The notes beneath the pieces are model-generated. The model was not told where the DNA came from. It saw nothing but the letters and a program-made list of their open reading frames with translations, and made no database searches. The position numbers and the translations under genes were made by a program. Shown in pieces: positions 53,701 to 61,121 of a stretch of DNA of 64,000 nucleotides; the stretch's first letter is position 1; every line of letters begins with the position of its first letter. The stretch is from Isochrysis galbana (Eukaryota > Haptophyta > Isochrysidales > Isochrysidaceae): NCBI GenBank assembly GCA_018136815.1, contig CM030933.1, positions 930,001-994,000 of the forward strand. Direction: 5' to 3'.

Positions 53701-53746
53701 ATCCGCGGTAGCGCAAGCGCTCCACATAGCGGAAAGACTCGCATAA
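47732..53746 (+). CDS. LINE polyprotein: CCCH fingers, APE-type endonuclease, reverse transcriptase, zinc knuckle
   Basis: One 2004-residue ORF. Residues 1-170 are Pro/Ser/Thr-rich and probably disordered. About 476-530 has two CCCH fingers (CARFKQGLCLRNKRGIRCNL then SH; CLNGPSCLFLH), likely RNA-binding. The endonuclease runs from about 574 (VRVATYNINGTKGGK, LLLQELHAYED, LMGGDFNCVED) to about 830 (TRIDRIYHS, AASDHLPLL), with the catalytic Asn, Glu, Asp and His of the exonuclease-endonuclease-phosphatase fold. The reverse transcriptase is about 1055-1330: GKSAGPDGIPAEVY, LLYKKGDARDPRNYRPITLL, LALDWEKAFDRVSWEF, SGMPQGCPLSPLTFLL and FADD (about 1290). The C-terminus has C-x2-C-x8-H-x3-C (CRLCRKHRENSTHLARC, about 1838). 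There is no separate ORF1; its role seems to be taken by the N-terminal part. L1-like affinity is likely but the clade is not certain. Confidence 0.95.
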   Translation: MERAAEPLLSFGPPAEGGPPAPMDLSLSKRPRPPPEAEQVSATPVAPRGPWPRPHPTRQPCWPPSWGQTGCSLHHPTTMTTLPHPPWACLMAEAPPTPVTVAPPRQRDSRPGGPYGHNIMTTSMGKTYSTPPWRNREDWPTGSRRRTLTPIATQHSLSQPLGPVTLTINLPPPAPQEPDSEEEDTNVNTDATYDMSFHQEGDLTLLDTTVYAAIVELLLELEGVDPEPDFWARSSKGPWHIGVNEDCMMQFQARYGEHTTIKVHNVDVKVKIKFESIENKLNTKGSSSRKALYEALQDVAAHVVVEAEGLAQASVITLSVIVKAIEKEGFTFLKGNRERMKLEGESGTFVSKVAHSTRWHIYISAVQGNFLAGNFPRKLILIVDNKAVPVNYAIRACKPLQMPQALQSGHKLMIHGSTKGCKGWRPEVAHGLTPMHRLCGCDAEAAKRKERREGWKTTPRPKSAREALGKDPPKPCARFKQGLCLRNKRGIRCNLSHEIPGAWIDNKCTIRCRLHPHKKIAGVCLNGPSCLFLHPECAAALLAKLHAINRDAAHPPHPRLTFDSTLGYPGEGPVRVATYNINGTKGGKLAAVLSQARKAGVDILLLQELHAYEDGSHHRSHRTATLLGWHWFVSPGELADPASGVAIAIRDACARVIPRVDSVVEIIKGRCIKVDIELDEKLYRIISIYLSASPGPRGAQIEKLRQEQLITQSATTPTLMGGDFNCVEDATSDTAGTGPTPYANIHGDRWRTLMRNSGLQDAHRTMKLGPKTGYTRLAHTIHTRIDRIYHSRDTDKFQWHKMGPSPDLFTGRAASDHLPLLAAFETPCYNPNRKYDLPIDAKIIHGEGAMRVVEILFRRAQEHALGGGDLAEEWANAKTLVATFLREETRARRTPTIQSTLERTIVTLNVKLIKKGPDANLTREIAEANRQLADERGKTPLKHLPWHDKLRQEDLHSKEFFRKLKQQKWSGNIKEIYRTRDWDSPRHADHDTTTSDDGIRREFRKYYSWLYSPKESKREPELETALSDRPLAELDKRRLEGRITVEETLQAIRSIGPGKSAGPDGIPAEVYKAHEKLVAPILTDLYNQTFETGLIPFTMREGDIILLYKKGDARDPRNYRPITLLQSDYKILAKILTNRLSKVIGNIISENQLGFVPRRLISEATHLLQLTRAYLDETGEPGLLLALDWEKAFDRVSWEFYHLALRLLNFGPNFRHLAEALTSENARPIRTIKINGGRSYPFTIGSGMPQGCPLSPLTFLLTTEALTRAINGDPDIQGVDLSGYNLKISQFADDTALIARDYTSLKRALEWVRAHERATGGKTNEAKFQGIRMGSQMRQKPPWDMRKYNWIANDQYLTILGVPLGAPEALKPFWKKLADKIDAKVARLSPVARHMSIFGRTNIANFIVYGTPRYWVQTLAAPKWFHNRVQRAADKILWESPYTGRINKWVKYPQYPIHEADNATRTMGTGLLHWTAHVKALQAKWILNYLNARRAVWKHALDAWFCRTGLGRGAVLSTIPPKTLTRSIRGNPALPAFWKDALAHFRALRINRSLLSREGALSQPLWRNRHEPPPITRAAWISLWESLNTHVAHNVYKDDKFTVPYTQEDCAQYVEHLPETFFHEGSKINKKEFLNSWECVVSHAARLLETAQAAPPPASAASNSRQKHPDDATPPEEEARETKVSEDDTYITKMNNIWLFTDTNYLGEVTNTTEVAKPGEETLYHTPARWEGGLKGPRHLEFPLADEYTLNDKIQLDQITVSDITREHRTSDPNAKPQPARETWARKLGMTRDEWTHVAKLYTHPLLKHTDKHPHFKHITHRRLGTRNRFDTATTTRCRLCRKHRENSTHLARCPATQQIFQTIETVTGYTPEERRSTVQKIKDRLFAYPSTTTPDSLKALYLIAWRYIIGDFYRVEFDNYTFHQIPVIERTLSRFTILARGLVPPDRPSTARTNQASQGRKPKLKSPRELCAPVFTINDKGTLSLGTNLSAVAQALHIAERLA

Positions 53747-54597
53747 CAACGCACAAACCCAACCCGCGGCCCTCCTGCATACCAGACCCTCGTCCTCGGC
53801 CACACCGTGAACCAACCGTCTAACTCACCGACACACGATATAATACAATAACAACCGATAGCCCGATGGCACAGGAGGAAGAGGAGGACAACCTATCGGG
53901 GATCGGAACACGCCGTCTGCTGCAGGAAACCCCACACACCCAGCCCCTAGGTAGCGCACGAGGGACGGGCCGCAAGGCAGGTGGAGGGGGGGGAAAGGAG
54001 CGGACGTGGCTGCACAGTAAGAGTGCGAGGTCGCGCGCGCGGCGAGAATATTAAGAAGTTTTTTTTTTTTTTTTTCTGTCCTCTGCCCCCTGAGCTGGCC
54101 TCCAGGAGCCTCCAGGGGTCTCCAGAGGCAGCTGCAGGCCTGTCGCAGGCGCGCCATCGCGCGTGCCTGCAGGAGAGGGGAGAGAGAGCGCGGAGAAGGG
54201 GACAGGAGAGGCGAGAAGAAGGTAGTGGCTCAAGACGGCCCTGTGGCAGGTATCGGGGGGCGCAGTCATTTATTTCTTCGAGGACCGCTCGCGGCGCGAG
54301 CTGTAAGGGCCGTTCTCCTTTTTTGACGAGAGGTTCCTCCCCCCCCCCCGGTGCTTTTTCCCGGAGAGTCGGCCGGCGTCGTTCGGTCCGCCTCAATGGG
54401 TTTTCCCTCGTTTTAACTTGTGGGGAGTTAGAATGGGAGCCGGGGGCCTGCGAGGGGGGAGATGTGGAAGGGTGCATAGGAGTATGTATCTGTGACAACA
54501 GCACGCGCCAAGGTGTACGGGCAGGTGCGCTGAGGGTTGTCGTGTTAGTGCCGGGCTAGTGAGAGTAGTGGTACTAATGCTCAGATAGATTGTTGTT

Positions 54598-55018
54598 AAT
54601 ATGCTGGATGGGGTTCTGCGCGTAGGAGCGCGTAGGCAAGCCGGTGTCATCCTCCTCAGGTTGGGGCAGGAAGTGGTGTGGTGTGGGGCTGACGGCCATG
54701 CTGCGTGGGCAGGTGAAGCAGAAAGCGGCCGAGTGCGGTGGCATGAAACGCCGGTGAGACCGCCGACCGGTGTACCCGGATCATTTAGTCCGAACACCAT
54801 CGACAAGGGGGGGCTGACCACCGCCGTGCTCTCGCTGGAGCGCGGCGAAGGTCGGCCTGTCAGGCGGGTCGGTCGCCAGCTCGCTCTGCCTCGGATTCGG
54901 ATTAGAGCGGGGAGAGGGACGAGGGGAAATCTTCCCCCGGTCCGACGATAAAAAAATGTGAGCCTCCGGATCAACAAGAGTTTTTTTTAAACCCAGCCTC
55001 CCCCACCTCTAACACCCC
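54598..55018. other. No gene recognised
   Basis: Follows the end of element A1. GC-rich with long but unsupported open frames on both strands. No domain. Confidence 0.4.
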
Positions 55019-55135
55019 ACACCGGCAGAATCAATAAATGGGTGAGACACCCGCACTACCCCACACACGAAACAGACAGCGCGACACGCACAACGGGGAC
55101 CGGCCTCCTCAATTGGACGGCACACGTGAAGGCAG
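55019..55135 (+). mobile_element. Internal LINE fragment
   Basis: About 117 bp match the LINE ORF at about 52055-52170 (CCGGCAGAAT, AATGGGT, GCGACACGCAC, GGGGACCGGCCTCCTC, CACGTGAA). It is diverged and has no ends of its own. The minisatellite starts where the match ends. Confidence 0.8.
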
Positions 55136-55315
55136 GTTGGAGTGAACATGTTCAGGTTGGAGTGAACATGTTCAGGTTGGGGTGAACATGTTCAGGTTGG
55201 GTTGAACATGTTCAGGTTGGGGTGAACAGTGAACAGTGAACATGTGCAGGTTGGAGTGAACATGTTCAGTCAGGTGGGAGTGAACATGTTCAGGTGGGAG
55301 TGAACATGTTCAGGC
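55133..55315. repeat. 20-bp minisatellite, about 9 units
   Basis: The unit is AGGTTGGAGTGAACATGTTC with small variants. Each good unit contains the perfect palindrome GAACATGTTC. Middle units are rearranged (a GAACAGT duplication at about 55224-55237). It begins at the edge of a LINE fragment. Confidence 0.95.
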
Positions 55316-55432
55316 GGGGCCCTGAAAAGAACGGGACGCGGCAGCCGGAAGAGAGTCGGAGTCACACTCCCCAACTTTCTCCAACTGCGAGGGCGAGGGC
55401 CCACCGGTAGCGTATCGCACACAGCACACAAT

Positions 55433-55744
55433 TTACAGCTGGTTGCCCACGCCGTGGCCTCCCGGCGAGCCGAAGTCCATTGCAGCCGCAGCTCTCCGGA
55501 TGCGGCTTTGTCTCTCGTCGGCAGGGGCCTGGGCACCAGGCACCGGCCGATCCAGCCCCCTCGACGCCCTCTCTCGCGCCTGCAGCCTCCTCGTCCTCGT
55601 CATCCTTTGGCAGGGGCGGTCGCGCACCGCTTGCGCTTGATTGAGCCCGTGCTGCCGCCGTTGCCGGGGGTCCGGGGTCGCCCCTCCCTTCCAGGCTGTA
55701 TTGCCCTTACGGAAGCCGCGGCTCACCTTGCTCCTCTTGGCCAT
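55433..55744 (-). CDS. Possible small Arg/Lys-rich protein
   Basis: A minus-strand frame from ATG 55744 gives 103 residues (MAKRSKVSRGFRKGNTAWKG, later MDFGSPGGHGVGNQL). It is strongly basic and has an Ala/Arg helix-like middle, so a nucleic-acid-binding role is conceivable. There is no family match. The region is GC-rich, where open frames occur by chance, and the opposite strand is also open. The upstream side on the minus strand has a G run (55831-55846), a feature shared with real gene starts here. Confidence 0.3.
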   Translation of the reverse strand: MAKRSKVSRGFRKGNTAWKGGATPDPRQRRQHGLNQAQAVRDRPCQRMTRTRRLQARERASRGLDRPVPGAQAPADERQSRIRRAAAAMDFGSPGGHGVGNQL

Positions 55745-55753
55745 CACCTTCAA

Positions 55754-56432
55754 CGAGTGCAGGGGAGGGAGGGCGGGGGGGCGAGGGGGGCGGGCTCGCT
55801 TTGCCTCCGGGAGTGGCGTTCCGCGTCACCCCCCCCCCCCCCCCCGCCTCCAGAATTCCTGCGGAACCACCTTAAGGATTCAAGAATTCTAGCTGGCATG
55901 CAGCAACAACCTGCGTGCGACGAGGTATATACCACACAAGTAGGCTAGCAACGCTACCATAGACATGGCACAAGGAAGTCAACTGATACGAGCGCACGTG
56001 CGGCGGCGTGACTTTGGCTTACTAAGTGTCCGCAGCCTCTCGTCCCACAAAGAGCGCCATATGTGAGAGCGAGTCTCTTGCACTCAATGCCTATCCCTTG
56101 GGCTGCTACCGTTTGGCCCCTTGAAAGAGAAATCGAAACGGAACGACAAAGACGCCTCGAATGGACGCAACGGTGCGGCACATCGCTCAGAAAAGCAGTC
56201 GCGCTAGGTGAAGACCGATCGGACTCAGATCTGAGCATACGCCTACCGCCATGCAGTTGCGGCTCTCTCCGCCCCCCTCTCCCTATGTCAAGCTTGTCCT
56301 TCGTGAGCTAACAGTCCTATTTCATTCTGTGATAGCTTTAGATTCTTCTGTGATCACGAGCCTTCCTCCCTCCCGTCCCTCATAATCTGCAATTGCCTCT
56401 CTCGTTCGCAAATCGTTTGGTTGAAATAAGGA
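55754..56432. other. No gene recognised
   Basis: A C run at about 55831-55846. The rest is the 3' flank of ARP2 without recognised features. Confidence 0.4.
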
Positions 56433-58343
56433 CTAGAAGCACTTCTTGAGCACTTCTTGCAAACCCTTTTCATTGTATTCTTCCCGGCTCATCCAGAAGG
56501 CGTCTTTGTCCTTCATGATGTCTGCCAAAACTGATCCACCCAAGAAGACCATGTGCTTTCGGCGCGGCGGGTCCTCTATACGCAACTTGAGTTTATTAAG
56601 TTGTCCCACGTCCCCCTTGGCAACCTCTTTTAGGTAAAGTTCTCGAATCTCCTGCGGATTAATCATAAGGGTGGGAAAGGTCTGTCTGGAATAGTTGGTG
56701 TCATCTATGTGGTAAATGTGATGCAGCCTTGAGTACAAGCCCAAAAGCCCTAACGTGGCGCTGCGGCTCGAATCGCATTGGCCGGTGACAACGGGATGTA
56801 GACGTGGTGATTCGCGAGGGCAGACCTTCTCGAGCCTCGAAGGGAACCCGGGATACATAGTGGTGCCTCCGGAAAGGACAATGTGTTCATAGAACTTGGG
56901 GCGAAGATCCATGTCCGCCGTGTTGATGACATGAAAGACAAGTTCGCCTAGAGTATCGCAATAAACCCAAAGAGTGAGTGAGGAGTCAAGTGTGTAGGCG
57001 CTTGATGGAGAGAGGCGGCTTCCCAGATTGGTTCGCCTCATTGTCCGTATTTCGTCATCGTGAACAGTGCTGCGCTGAAGCACGCGCACGCGCAAAGCTG
57101 GACAGTCTGGCGTTCGCCTCTCACCTAGCCCTTTACCATCGACGTCCACCAGCCTAGGCTGGAAGAGCGGTTCCGCCGCCTCAAAGCGCTCGGCCCCGAC
57201 TTTGATGACTCGACCATCGGGCAGCGTGTATGATTGCATCACCGTGGTGGTCTCGAGCGCAAGCTTCTTCTCCAGAGCAAGATCATATCCGACGTAACAC
57301 ACCTAAGACAATCCGTTTGGGCAGCTTAGCTGAAGAGATGAACAAAATCGCACCATTGCTTAGGTGGGCTAGCGCTCGGCGTGTCACATGCAAACATTCC
57401 TTGATTTGATTAATGCATGCGGGCGATTTCATACCTTCTCCTTAATCTCACGTACCGTCTCGAAATCTGCACTACGATTGAATGTATAGCCCCTCAACTG
57501 CAACAGCTTGATGAGGTATTCCGTGAGATGTCTTCCGGCGACATCCAGCCGCTTGATTTGCGCCGGAAGGGCAAAGCCCTCGTACACTGGAACTACGTGA
57601 GTAACGCCGTCCCCGGAGTCAACAACAACTCCGGTGAGCAGCCCCTGGGCGTACAGCGTCAGCACTGCCTGAATCGAACAGTGGACGCCGGCAAAGTTGT
57701 ACGTCTCAAACATCGTCTCCACCAAAGCCTCGCGATTTTTCTTGGGGTTCATAGCTGCCTCGGTCAGCATGATCTTGTGCTCTGACGGATCGATCTTCAA
57801 TCGGTCGAAAAAGGTATAATTATACAGGTGCGTCATGTCTTCCCAGTTCTGTACGATGCCATTAGTGATCGGATAGGAGGTTTCGAGCATGTCGCGCGCT
57901 GCTGTGCATTCATCGCCAATCATGATATCCTGGAGAATAGCGAGGGCAGCAGTGGCAGTGGGAGCTCTCGACACGTCGCAAAGGCGAGCTCGCAACCCTC
58001 CCAGGAGTCCTCATGCCGTAAACGCCGCTAGGGTCGGCACGACGGGCGAGCCCTATGTACCTTGAGCTGGAGATTGGCGACTTTCTCCTCGGATCGGAGG
58101 ATTGGCCGGCCGACGATCGATGGGAAAATGTGCGAGGGGAAGTTGTCGCCGGCAAAGCCACACTTGACGAACTATGTGGGAGCAGGTCGCGTGCGAGTCA
58201 CAGGAAAGGATGAAGTGAGGGAAGGAGAGTGCTGGAGGCGAGGGCAAGGGGCAGGGTGATGTGTATAGGCAGGTTGCGAGGGGAAGCGGATGGGCGCGAC
58301 GCACCCCAGTCCCATTGTCGCAGACGACAGGCGGCTTACTCAT
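56433..58343 (-). CDS. ARP2: Actin-related protein 2 (Arp2/3 complex)
   Basis: Six minus-strand exons join in frame: 58343-58305, 58171-58061, 57929-57435, 57302-57125, 56947-56826 and 56651-56433. All introns are GT-AG, of 125-180 nt. The protein has 387 residues (human ARP2 has 394). It follows ARP2 rather than actin: [194 protein letters not shown] and [18 protein letters not shown]2 pairs with ARP3 to mimic an actin dimer and nucleates branched filaments. DNG and DSGDG nucleotide-binding motifs are intact. A (CA)n tract on the coding strand lies 41 bp upstream of the ATG. Confidence 0.96.
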
Positions 58344-58381
58344 CGCGCCCGCACCCGGGCGCAGGCAGTAGGTGGGGAAAG

Positions 58382-58502
<121 letters not shown>

Positions 58503-58654
58503 TGCGCGCGAGCGCGAGTGCCTCCAGCCGCCGCCCCCCGCCTCCGCCCACAACAAGACGCGACTTCTCATGTATGCAGGTGGAGCAGATCTTTTTTTAC
58601 TCTTAGAGAGCGTAACACTCTTAGACACCTGGGCTACTATGAAGTATAAATCGC

Positions 58655-58745
58655 TCTGCTCTACTCTTTGTAGAGTAGAGTGGAGCAGAGTAGAGCTCTA
58701 GAGTAGAGTAGAAGTACTAGAGTACTGTACTCTACTAGTAGTTTC
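58655..58745. repeat. CTCTA/TAGAG self-complementary block, second copy
   Basis: It has the same word type as 34620-34785 (CTACTCT then AGAGTAGAG, AGCTCTAGAGTAG, ACTAGAGTACTGTACTCTAC). It lies between the divergent ARP2 and ICT1-like genes. Confidence 0.85.
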
Positions 58746-58941
58746 ATATTTTCGGTTTGGCGGAGAGCCGGAGCACCCGTGTGGGGGGGCAGCGACCCCG
58801 CCCTCTGCCTCGGCTGCCGCTCTCCGACCTCCCTTCCCGCCCGCGTCGCTCGCTCTCGACGCGGGTGGCTTCTCCTCCTCAAATTTATCACCCTGCCCGA
58901 TCGAGCAACCGCTCCCCTCCGGCTACGATCCAGCCAGACGG

Positions 58942-59409
58942 ATGCTGCGGCTGTGTGCCCGCTCGTTCTGCTCGGGTGCGGCGCGGCACGTGCCGGTACC
59001 GCGCGAGGCAGTCGCCGTCACGTACGCGCGATCCAGCGGACCCGGCGGTCAAAACGTCAACAAAGTCTCGACCAAAGCTAGCCTCAGAGTTGACGTCTCC
59101 GAGGCAGCGTCCTGGTGGCTACCGACAGATGTGCGCCACCGGCTTGTCGAGCAGCACCGCAGCGCAATCACCAAATCAGGCGAGCTGCTGTTGTCGTGCG
59201 ATGACACACGATCTCAATCGCGTAATCTGTCCATCGGCCTCGAACGGCTCCAGAAAATGGTCGATGATGCATGCGTGGTCCCCAAAACGTACGTTGACCG
59301 AAGAGACCTCGATGAGCCAGAGGGGCTCCGTAGAGACCGTGTGCGCAAAAAAAGACAGCATTCGCTCAAGAAGCAACAACGACGGTCAGGGCGCCCCGAT
59401 TTCGGGTGA
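58942..59409 (+). CDS. ICT1-type peptidyl-tRNA hydrolase (class I release-factor domain)
   Basis: Intronless 155-residue protein. The N-terminus (MLRLCARSFCSGAARHVPVP) is basic with Ser and Ala and no acidic residue, fitting a mitochondrial presequence. The catalytic GGQ motif is at residues 35-37 within SSGPGGQNVNKVSTKASLRV. The domain continues with HRSAITKSGELLLSC and RSQSRNLSIGLERLQKMVDD. The tail is rich in Lys and Arg (RRDRVRKKRQHSLKKQQRRS), as in ICT1/ArfB, where it enters the empty mRNA channel of stalled ribosomes. The enzyme frees nascent chains from stalled mitochondrial (or plastid) ribosomes. There are no codon-recognition domains, so it is not a normal RF1/RF2. It is head to head with ARP2, 598 bp between starts. 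Confidence 0.93.
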   Translation: MLRLCARSFCSGAARHVPVPREAVAVTYARSSGPGGQNVNKVSTKASLRVDVSEAASWWLPTDVRHRLVEQHRSAITKSGELLLSCDDTRSQSRNLSIGLERLQKMVDDACVVPKTYVDRRDLDEPEGLRRDRVRKKRQHSLKKQQRRSGRPDFG

Positions 59410-60047
59410 GGTGCAGACAAGAGAGCATCGATGGTCTGTCGAAAAGGCTCGTCCAGAACCAACCGCTGAGAGCAGATAAGAAAGAAGGGCATACATAGAG
59501 AGTTGATGGCAACATAGAACCACATATACCGAGGCGAAGACGGGGCCTGTCGTATTTCGTTGTTCACATAAATTATGCACTTGAGCAATAGCCCGAAAAG
59601 CGGTAAGCAACAAGCAGCGCAAAGGCAAGCTGGAAGTGAACCATGGGCCATGCATGCAGAGGTGTGAGCTGAAGTGCGTGTGAGGCGGCGGTGGAAGCAG
59701 GTGGGCGTCAACATGCCATCCTCAGTTTCCGTGGGCTCCTAGTTGTCCCCTCTAGTTGGCTCCGTTGTGCCGCGCCGGGCCGCCGGACCAACCGCGCCGC
59801 TTGCTCTGCTCGCTGTAACTCCGCACGCCCCTAGTGAGTGACCGGGCTACTCACAGCCTGATTGCTTCAATCAATGCATGTCCCATCCTCGCCAGCATTT
59901 TGATTGCCTTCGAATTTTCGTTTTTCGTTCAACTCAAACCCTCTGACTAGCTCTTGGCTCTGGGTAGCCCTTTTCACAAGTTTGAGATGGAGCCGTCAAA
60001 GCCCTAAGGTCGGTTGCCTTCATTTGTCATTTATTTGGTACAACCTT
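59410..60047. other. No gene recognised
   Basis: 3' flank of the ICT1-like gene with only short unsupported frames. Confidence 0.4.
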
Positions 60048-60480
60048 CAACTACTTTTATGAGTAGGAGGCCAATGCCAATGGGGGCCTCGCGCCCCCCT
60101 CTCTCCATCGCAGACACCGCCTGGGTGGGCCTGCACAATCATCGGCTCAGCCCCTGCCCTTTGGCAGGGGCTGACCAGTCATCAATACTGTCCAGACACT
60201 CGCTGGGCGCGCGACGCGCGACGCATGCATTCGCCTGCTGCAATGGCCCTCGCTCGTACTGACCCCCCCTCCACCACTGAGCCACAGCAGGCTACCAGCA
60301 GCCGCCAGGAGTGCACCCAGGGCCAGCGAGGCGAGCAAGGGAGAGGCAGGGGAGGCCAGGGGCACAGTCCCAGCGTCCACTGCCCCCTGAGCTGCCCCAG
60401 CTGGCCCTCTTGGGGGCCCCAAAGGACCTCTGAGAGGAGGCCATGGTGCGCGCAGGCATCGCACACGCCCGCAGGAGACA
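60048..60480 (+). mobile_element. Non-autonomous element of family A, fourth copy
   Basis: It starts CAACTACTTTTATGAGTAG (stem CTACT/AGTAG) and has the next hairpin GGGGGCCTCGCGCCCCCC. It shares AGCCCCTGCCCTTTGGCAGG, GGGAGAGGCAGGGG and CACTGCCCCCTGAGCTGCCC with the copy at 20097 and with A1. The typical 3' block and TTA tail were not found, so it is probably cut off at about 60480. Confidence 0.75.
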
Positions 60481-61121
60481 GGAGAACGAAGAGAATTGCG
60501 ATAAATGAACGACAAAAAGCACGACACGATCTGACCCGTAAAGAGGTAATTCCCATCCCCGTTTGCGATATATGTGCAGGAGGACACCCCGCGCGGCAGC
60601 CAGACACCGCGAAAGAGCGACGGCAGACGAAGAAGACTCAAGATCAAGACTCAAGAGGAGGGGGACGAGATCCCCCGCATAAGATAGTTGCATCAAAAGG
60701 CGTTTTACGTTTGTCTGCCGCGGGAACCCAACAACCAACAACAGGTCTGCCCCAGCCCGCCCCTCGCGCTTGGCCCGACGTAGTGCACGCCCCCCCCCCC
60801 CCCCCCGATACCAAAGACAAAGGAATGAATAAGGGGGTAGTGTAAGTAAAGGAGTAAAGGGTGTGAGTGTTCTGGGGTAATAGGCGATGGCGTGAGTCAG
60901 TACCGTGAGTGCGTGGTCTTTTATAGATAGCGGTAGTAGCCTGAAGCCTGAATTTTCAGATGTTTTTTTATTTGGTACATTCTTACTTGGCCTTAGCGAC
61001 TTTGAGGAAGAGACCCTCCTGCTTTTCGTCCTGCGTCCTGCGTCGGCCTGTGCGGTTCCTCCGGACTTGAGTGAGCACGATTCAGCGGCTCGGCTTTCGT
61101 TTGCTTCCTACTTGGGAGATT
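60481..61121. other. No gene recognised
   Basis: Contains a C run (60791-60807) and GC-rich sequence with unsupported frames. It ends at the 5' end of LINE copy 2. Confidence 0.4.

Larger units (their letters stand above)
47708..54074 (+). mobile_element. Complete-looking LINE (non-LTR retrotransposon)
   Basis: 6367 bp. It starts CAACTAACTTTATAGTTAG, has only 24 bp before the ATG, one long ORF (47732-53746), and a 3' UTR of about 330 bp that ends GCGAGAATATTAAGAAG and a T run. The 17-bp sequence TCTGTCCTCTGCCCCCT lies on both sides (47691-47707 and 54075-54091). The insertion site is inside the older element A1. The full-length 5' end, uninterrupted ORF and perfect target duplication show a young insertion. 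Confidence 0.95.
46478..54597 (+). mobile_element. Outer non-autonomous element A1, split by two insertions
   Basis: The element is seen in three parts: 46478-46655, 47537-47707 and 54075-54597 (about 0.85 kb together, not counting duplicated target bases). It begins with the hairpin AACTAAG-TTTATA-CTTAGTT and then a GGGGGC/GCCCCC hairpin. It ends with the same 3' block as the element at 20097 (CTCACTAGCCCGG and CCCCGCAGGCC-type blocks, read on the other strand) and a short TTGTTGTTAAT tail. Part 1 and part 2 are separated by element A2, and part 2 and part 3 by the full LINE, each with its own target duplication. No coding capacity. Its own outer target duplication was not found. Confidence 0.8.

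Noticed and set aside
55133-55315. CRISPR-like array
   Set aside because: The units are directly adjacent 20-mers without unique spacers, and the host is a eukaryote, so it is a minisatellite.
56433-58343. Conventional actin
   Set aside because: Residues and spacing ([36 protein letters not shown]) match ARP2, not actin.
58942-59409. Standard class I release factor RF1/RF2
   Set aside because: It has the GGQ domain only, no codon-recognition domain, and a basic tail typical of ICT1/ArfB.
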